Assembly: GCA_017302775.1 (NCBI GenBank) | Contig: JAFLDC010000011.1 | Span: forward strand, 1-18,890 | Direction of reading: 5' to 3' | Origin: Sphingomonadales bacterium | GTDB lineage: Bacteria > Pseudomonadota > Alphaproteobacteria > Sphingomonadales > Sphingomonadaceae | Length of the DNA stretch: 18,890 nt | Part shown: positions 16,159-18,890 of the stretch, one piece after another | Numbering within the stretch: the first letter of the stretch is position 1 | Layout: each line of letters begins with the position of its first letter | Position numbers and translations under genes: made by a program | The notes under the pieces: generated by a model | The model's input: the letters and a program-made list of their open reading frames with translations, nothing else | Told to the model about the DNA's origin: nothing | Databases searched by the model: none

Positions 16159-16266
16159 GGGGGCAGTCGAAACGGGTTCCCCTGCAGGGAAACCGGGAAG
16201 CGGGCCTTGCCTGCACCTTACAGCGCGACCCGGGTGTCGGGTGAGGCCTGCTTCCTTCCCGCCCCC
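16159..16266 (+). other. Unassigned structured RNA candidate
   Basis: This 108-nt gene-free stretch folds into a closed multibranch structure. The outer stem is GGGGGC (16159–16164) with GCCCCC (16261–16266). A hairpin GGTTCCC/GGGAAACC (16175–16181 with 16187–16194) has one bulged A. A 12-bp stem joins 16196–16207 to 16244–16255 with a single G-U pair. A further hairpin ACCCG/CGGGT lies at 16228–16242. The G-U pair becomes an A-C mismatch on the other strand, which favours a plus-strand RNA. No protein frame here looks real and no T-run terminator follows on either strand. I do not recognise it as 6S, tmRNA, RNase P or a known riboswitch. Confidence 0.4.
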
Positions 16267-16270
16267 TCCG

Positions 16271-16549
16271 TCAGCGAAAGTTATCGGCGTAAGCTTGGAT
16301 CTTCATGCGTCGCGGCGGGGTAAGGTGCACCGCGGCCGCAATGCCGTACTTGTCGGCATAGGCCTGCGCTTCCGCCTGAGTCCTGAATTTCAGCGTTACC
16401 TGGCTTTGCGTATCGCCCGATCCAGCCCAGCCCATGACGGGATCCGGGGTCTTGGCCTCGGCCGGGACGAATTCGAGCAACCACTCATCGGTCCGGGCCT
16501 TGCCGGATTGCATGGCGTTCTTCGGGCGTTGGAAAATACGTGCGGGCAT
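16271..16549 (-). CDS. NDUFS4-like accessory subunit of respiratory complex I
   Basis: A 92-residue protein from ATG 16549 (MPARIFQRPKNAMQSGKART…). It matches the ETC complex I subunit family (NDUFS4/18-kDa AQDQ homologue) found in alphaproteobacteria and mitochondria: RPxxNAMQSG near the start, WLLEF, the signature DPVMGWAGSGDTQSQVTLKF in the middle, and a YADNF ending. It should be a peripheral matrix-arm subunit of NADH:quinone oxidoreductase on the cytoplasmic side. An in-frame extension upstream to 16639 overlaps hrpB and is not supported. No ribosome binding site is obvious at the chosen ATG. It starts about 31 bases after the hrpB stop on the same strand. Confidence 0.9.
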   Translation of the reverse strand: MPARIFQRPKNAMQSGKARTDEWLLEFVPAEAKTPDPVMGWAGSGDTQSQVTLKFRTQAEAQAYADKYGIAAAVHLTPPRRMKIQAYADNFR

Positions 16550-16580
16550 GAACGGCGATTGCGGCCAATCGCGTCGGAAA

Positions 16581-18890
16581 TCAAGACCGATTGAATGCAT
16601 TCTTGGTCTTGAGACTGGCGATCTCCGTCCACGGTTCATCCGGCCAGCGGTGCTTGGGATAACGCCCCTTCATATCCTTCACCACATCGCGCCATGAACC
16701 ACGCCAGAAGGACGGCAGATCGCGAGTAGTCTGCAACGGTTTACCGCCCGGATCGGTCAGTTTAAGCAACAGGGGCTGCGCCGGCTGTCCAAGGCCTGGA
16801 TGACGGTTCAGGCCGAACACTGCCTGGACCCGCAGTTCGACCGACGGGCCAGCCGGATCGTCGTAATCGATAATGTGGCTCGTGCCTGCCGGACTGGTAA
16901 ATTGCGCAGGAACCAAACGATCCAGTGCCTGCTGCGCCGCATAGTCCAGCCGGGCGCGCAGGGCATCGTGTAGTTTCGCCGGATCGAGTGAGGTGAACCT
17001 GCGGGTCAGCATAGGTCCCAGCCATTCATCAGCATCGGCAAGCAAAGCCGCATCGGACAACGCCGCAATGCCGGCGTATCGTGCGCGGCGCAGAAGTGAT
17101 TGGCTGGCTTTCGACAGTGGCAGCGCGCCGAGACCTTCTGTCTGAAGCTTACTGACCATAAAGTGCCGGATTGTTTCCGGATCGGGGGCAGGATCAGGGC
17201 CGCGAGCGATGGTAATGGCGCCGATTCTTGTTTCGAGCAGCGCTTCAACCCGGCCCTCCCCTTCGATCCACCGCAGCGCCGTGCGACGCTCAGTCCGATG
17301 GGCCAGATGGCGCAAAACGTCAGCTTCGGTAAGTGGAATCGCCCCAGTGATACGCGCGCCCTTGGCTTCACCCTGCGCTTCTCCAACTGCCAGCCATTCG
17401 GCCCTGGCCAGGGATGAAGCGGGATCCAAGCGCAGCCCGCGCCCGCCGGCAGTCAGCCAGTGCTCTCCTGTCTGGTCGCGGCGCCGCGCAATGTTACTCG
17501 GCCACGCCTCGGCAAGCACCACCCCCAAAGGCGGGGGATCATTCGGTCCAGCCTTGACCAACGCAGCGGCCCGCTGCGCCCAGCCCGCCGCCAGCTTGCG
17601 TGATGCTTCGGCGCGCGGTGAACGATCTGCACGCCATCGCTCAAGCCGCTCCGCCAAATCCTCACTGCGACCGCCAACCCCACGTTCCTGCAGCAAGAGC
17701 GCCAGCAATGCTGCATCGTGCGCTGCGCCATGCTGCGCAGCATAAAGCACCATATGCGCCATCTGCGGTGCCATCGGCAGAGCGCCGATGTCGCGCCCAT
17801 GCTGCGTAATGCGCCCCGCAGCATCAAGTGCAGCAAGCGATTGCAAAGCATCCGTCGCTGCCGCCAACGCCGCCTGCGGCGGCGGATCAAGCCATGGCAT
17901 TGCCGCAGGGTCGAGCGTACCCCATTGTGCAAGGTTAAGCCGCAAGGCTGCCAGGTCCGCGGTCAGCATTTCGGGCGGATCGAACGCCGCCCGTCCCGGG
18001 TGCGCAGCCTCCTCCCATAGACGGTAAGCCACGCCAGGCCCTTGCCGCGCAGCCCGCCCGGCACGCTGCGCCGCCGCAGCCTGCGATGCCCGATGCGTCA
18101 CCAACCGCGTGACGCCGGCAGCTTTGTCGAACTCTGGCCGGCGGGACAGGCCAGCATCGACCACCACAGAGACCCCGTCCAACGTAAGCGAAGTTTCCGC
18201 AATGGCAGTGGCAAGAACGATCCGGCGCCGCCCTTGAGGGTCGCGTCGGATCGCGGCGCGCTGCGCCTGTGGATCGCACTGGCCGTGCAACGGCAGGACG
18301 AGCGCGCCGGGGAGTTTTGCGCTCAATCGTTCGCGCACCCGCTCGATTTCGCTGACACCCGGCAGGAAAGCGAGCACGTCGCCAGCTTGTTCGCGCCAAG
18401 CGGTCAAAAGGGCACTGGTCATCGCATCGTCTAGTCGCAGATCCGGTCGCGCGCCCAGCCATCGGATTGACAACGGATGGGCTTTGCCTGCGCTTTCGAT
18501 CACGGGCGCGTCCGCCAACAACCGGGCGAAGCGCCCACCGTCGATGGTCGCGCTCATCACAACCAACCGCAAATCAGGCCGCAGCACTGCCCGACTTTCA
18601 ATGGCCAGTGCCAGGCCAAGATCGCTGTCAAGGTGGCGTTCGTGTGCCTCGTCAAACAGCACTGCTGAAATACCGGACAATTCAGGGTCAGTCAGAATGG
18701 TCGACACGAAGATTGCCTCGGTCATCACCAATACCCGGGTACGCGCAGAGCGCTTGCTATCCAGCCGGGTCAGGTAACCCACAGTTTCGCCGGGCGTTTC
18801 ACCCAGCATATCGGCCATACGCTCTGCTGCAGCGCGCGCGGCGACGCGACGCGGCGACAGCAGGACAATCGTCCCGCTACACCATGCGCG
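16581..18890 (-). CDS. hrpB: ATP-dependent helicase HrpB, 5' end outside window
   Basis: A DEAH-box helicase of the HrpA/HrpB group. The frame stays open to the right edge (reading RAWCSGTIVLLSPRRVAARAAAERMA before the first visible Met at 18818), so about 769 C-terminal residues are present and the N-terminal Walker A motif is outside. Visible motifs are SPRRVAARAAAERMA (motif Ia), LFDEAHERHLDSDL (motif II), VMSATIDGGR (motif III), ATAIAETSLTLDGVSVVVDAG (motif V; 21 residues spanning this segment) and AQRAGRAARQGPG (motif VI). The C terminus has RYPKHRWPDEPW, typical of HrpB and not HrpA. The cellular role of HrpB is poorly known. The NDUFS4-like gene follows closely on the same strand. Confidence 0.96.
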   Translation of the reverse strand, partial: RAWCSGTIVLLSPRRVAARAAAERMADMLGETPGETVGYLTRLDSKRSARTRVLVMTEAIFVSTILTDPELSGISAVLFDEAHERHLDSDLGLALAIESRAVLRPDLRLVVMSATIDGGRFARLLADAPVIESAGKAHPLSIRWLGARPDLRLDDAMTSALLTAWREQAGDVLAFLPGVSEIERVRERLSAKLPGALVLPLHGQCDPQAQRAAIRRDPQGRRRIVLATAIAETSLTLDGVSVVVDAGLSRRPEFDKAAGVTRLVTHRASQAAAAQRAGRAARQGPGVAYRLWEEAAHPGRAAFDPPEMLTADLAALRLNLAQWGTLDPAAMPWLDPPPQAALAAATDALQSLAALDAAGRITQHGRDIGALPMAPQMAHMVLYAAQHGAAHDAALLALLLQERGVGGRSEDLAERLERWRADRSPRAEASRKLAAGWAQRAAALVKAGPNDPPPLGVVLAEAWPSNIARRRDQTGEHWLTAGGRGLRLDPASSLARAEWLAVGEAQGEAKGARITGAIPLTEADVLRHLAHRTERRTALRWIEGEGRVEALLETRIGAITIARGPDPAPDPETIRHFMVSKLQTEGLGALPLSKASQSLLRRARYAGIAALSDAALLADADEWLGPMLTRRFTSLDPAKLHDALRARLDYAAQQALDRLVPAQFTSPAGTSHIIDYDDPAGPSVELRVQAVFGLNRHPGLGQPAQPLLLKLTDPGGKPLQTTRDLPSFWRGSWRDVVKDMKGRYPKHRWPDEPWTEIASLKTKNAFNRS

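Noticed and set aside
16148..16164. T-loop-like GTTCGAAT suggesting a second tRNA
   Set aside because: No acceptor, D or anticodon stems can be built around it.
16159..16266. Cobalamin riboswitch or 6S RNA as identity of the structured element
   Set aside because: An ACCGGGAAG string recalls the B12 box region, but the rest of the cobalamin core is missing and no transport or B12 gene follows; the size and pairing do not fit 6S RNA, which is longer with a large central bubble.
1..18890. CRISPR arrays, transposases, integrases, prophage genes or restriction systems
   Set aside because: None were seen; all sizeable genes are chromosomal housekeeping or widespread accessory families.

Overview
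The window looks like ordinary chromosomal DNA from an alphaproteobacterium, most likely of the order Sphingomonadales (Erythrobacter, Novosphingobium or Sphingomonas type). The basis is moderately high GC, gene order lon–hup and SRP RNA–dnaX–ybaB, an NDUFS4-like complex I subunit (an alphaproteobacterial and mitochondrial trait), and the residue style of the proteins. No mobile element, CRISPR array or recent insertion was seen. The genus is inferred from memory of protein style, not from a search.

Layout from left to right. At 1–838 (+) is the 3' end of mfd. It converges on an EAL/degenerate-GGDEF cyclic-di-GMP phosphodiesterase (850–2151, −). nadK (NAD kinase, 2214–2993, +) is divergent from the EAL gene and is followed by tRNA-Asn(GUU) with its own promoter (3065–3139, +) and an HD-domain protein (3184–3942, +). 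The HD gene shares its last four bases with a convergent TSUP-family permease (3939–4676, −), which lies just downstream of secA (4705–7446, −). Upstream of secA on the same strand is a small signal-peptide protein (7544–7816, −), the most interesting item here: its position, size and C-terminal end resemble a SecM-type secretion monitor. A membrane acyltransferase (7933–8964, +) diverges from it.

A bidirectional terminator separates the acyltransferase from hup (HU, 9083–9355, −), which lies downstream of lon (9591–12002, −). A secreted metal-dependent amidohydrolase (12191–13510, +) diverges from lon and overlaps, stop to stop, a small exported protein (13507–13830, −). That protein is the last gene of the run SRP RNA–dnaX–ybaB–small protein (13507–16078, −). 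Between the SRP RNA and the NDUFS4-like gene (16271–16549, −) is a stretch with no gene but a strongly foldable 108-nt element (16159–16266). The window ends inside hrpB (16581–18890, −), whose N terminus lies outside.

Functional themes are housekeeping: DNA repair and replication (Mfd, DnaX, YbaB, HU), protein export (SecA, SRP RNA), proteolysis (Lon), NADP supply (NadK) and respiration. The gene layout is tight, with two convergent gene pairs sharing a 4-nt double stop. The points most worth checking are the secA leader gene, the unassigned structured RNA, and a possible −1 frameshift site in dnaX placed at the boundary between its clamp-loader core and C-terminal domain.
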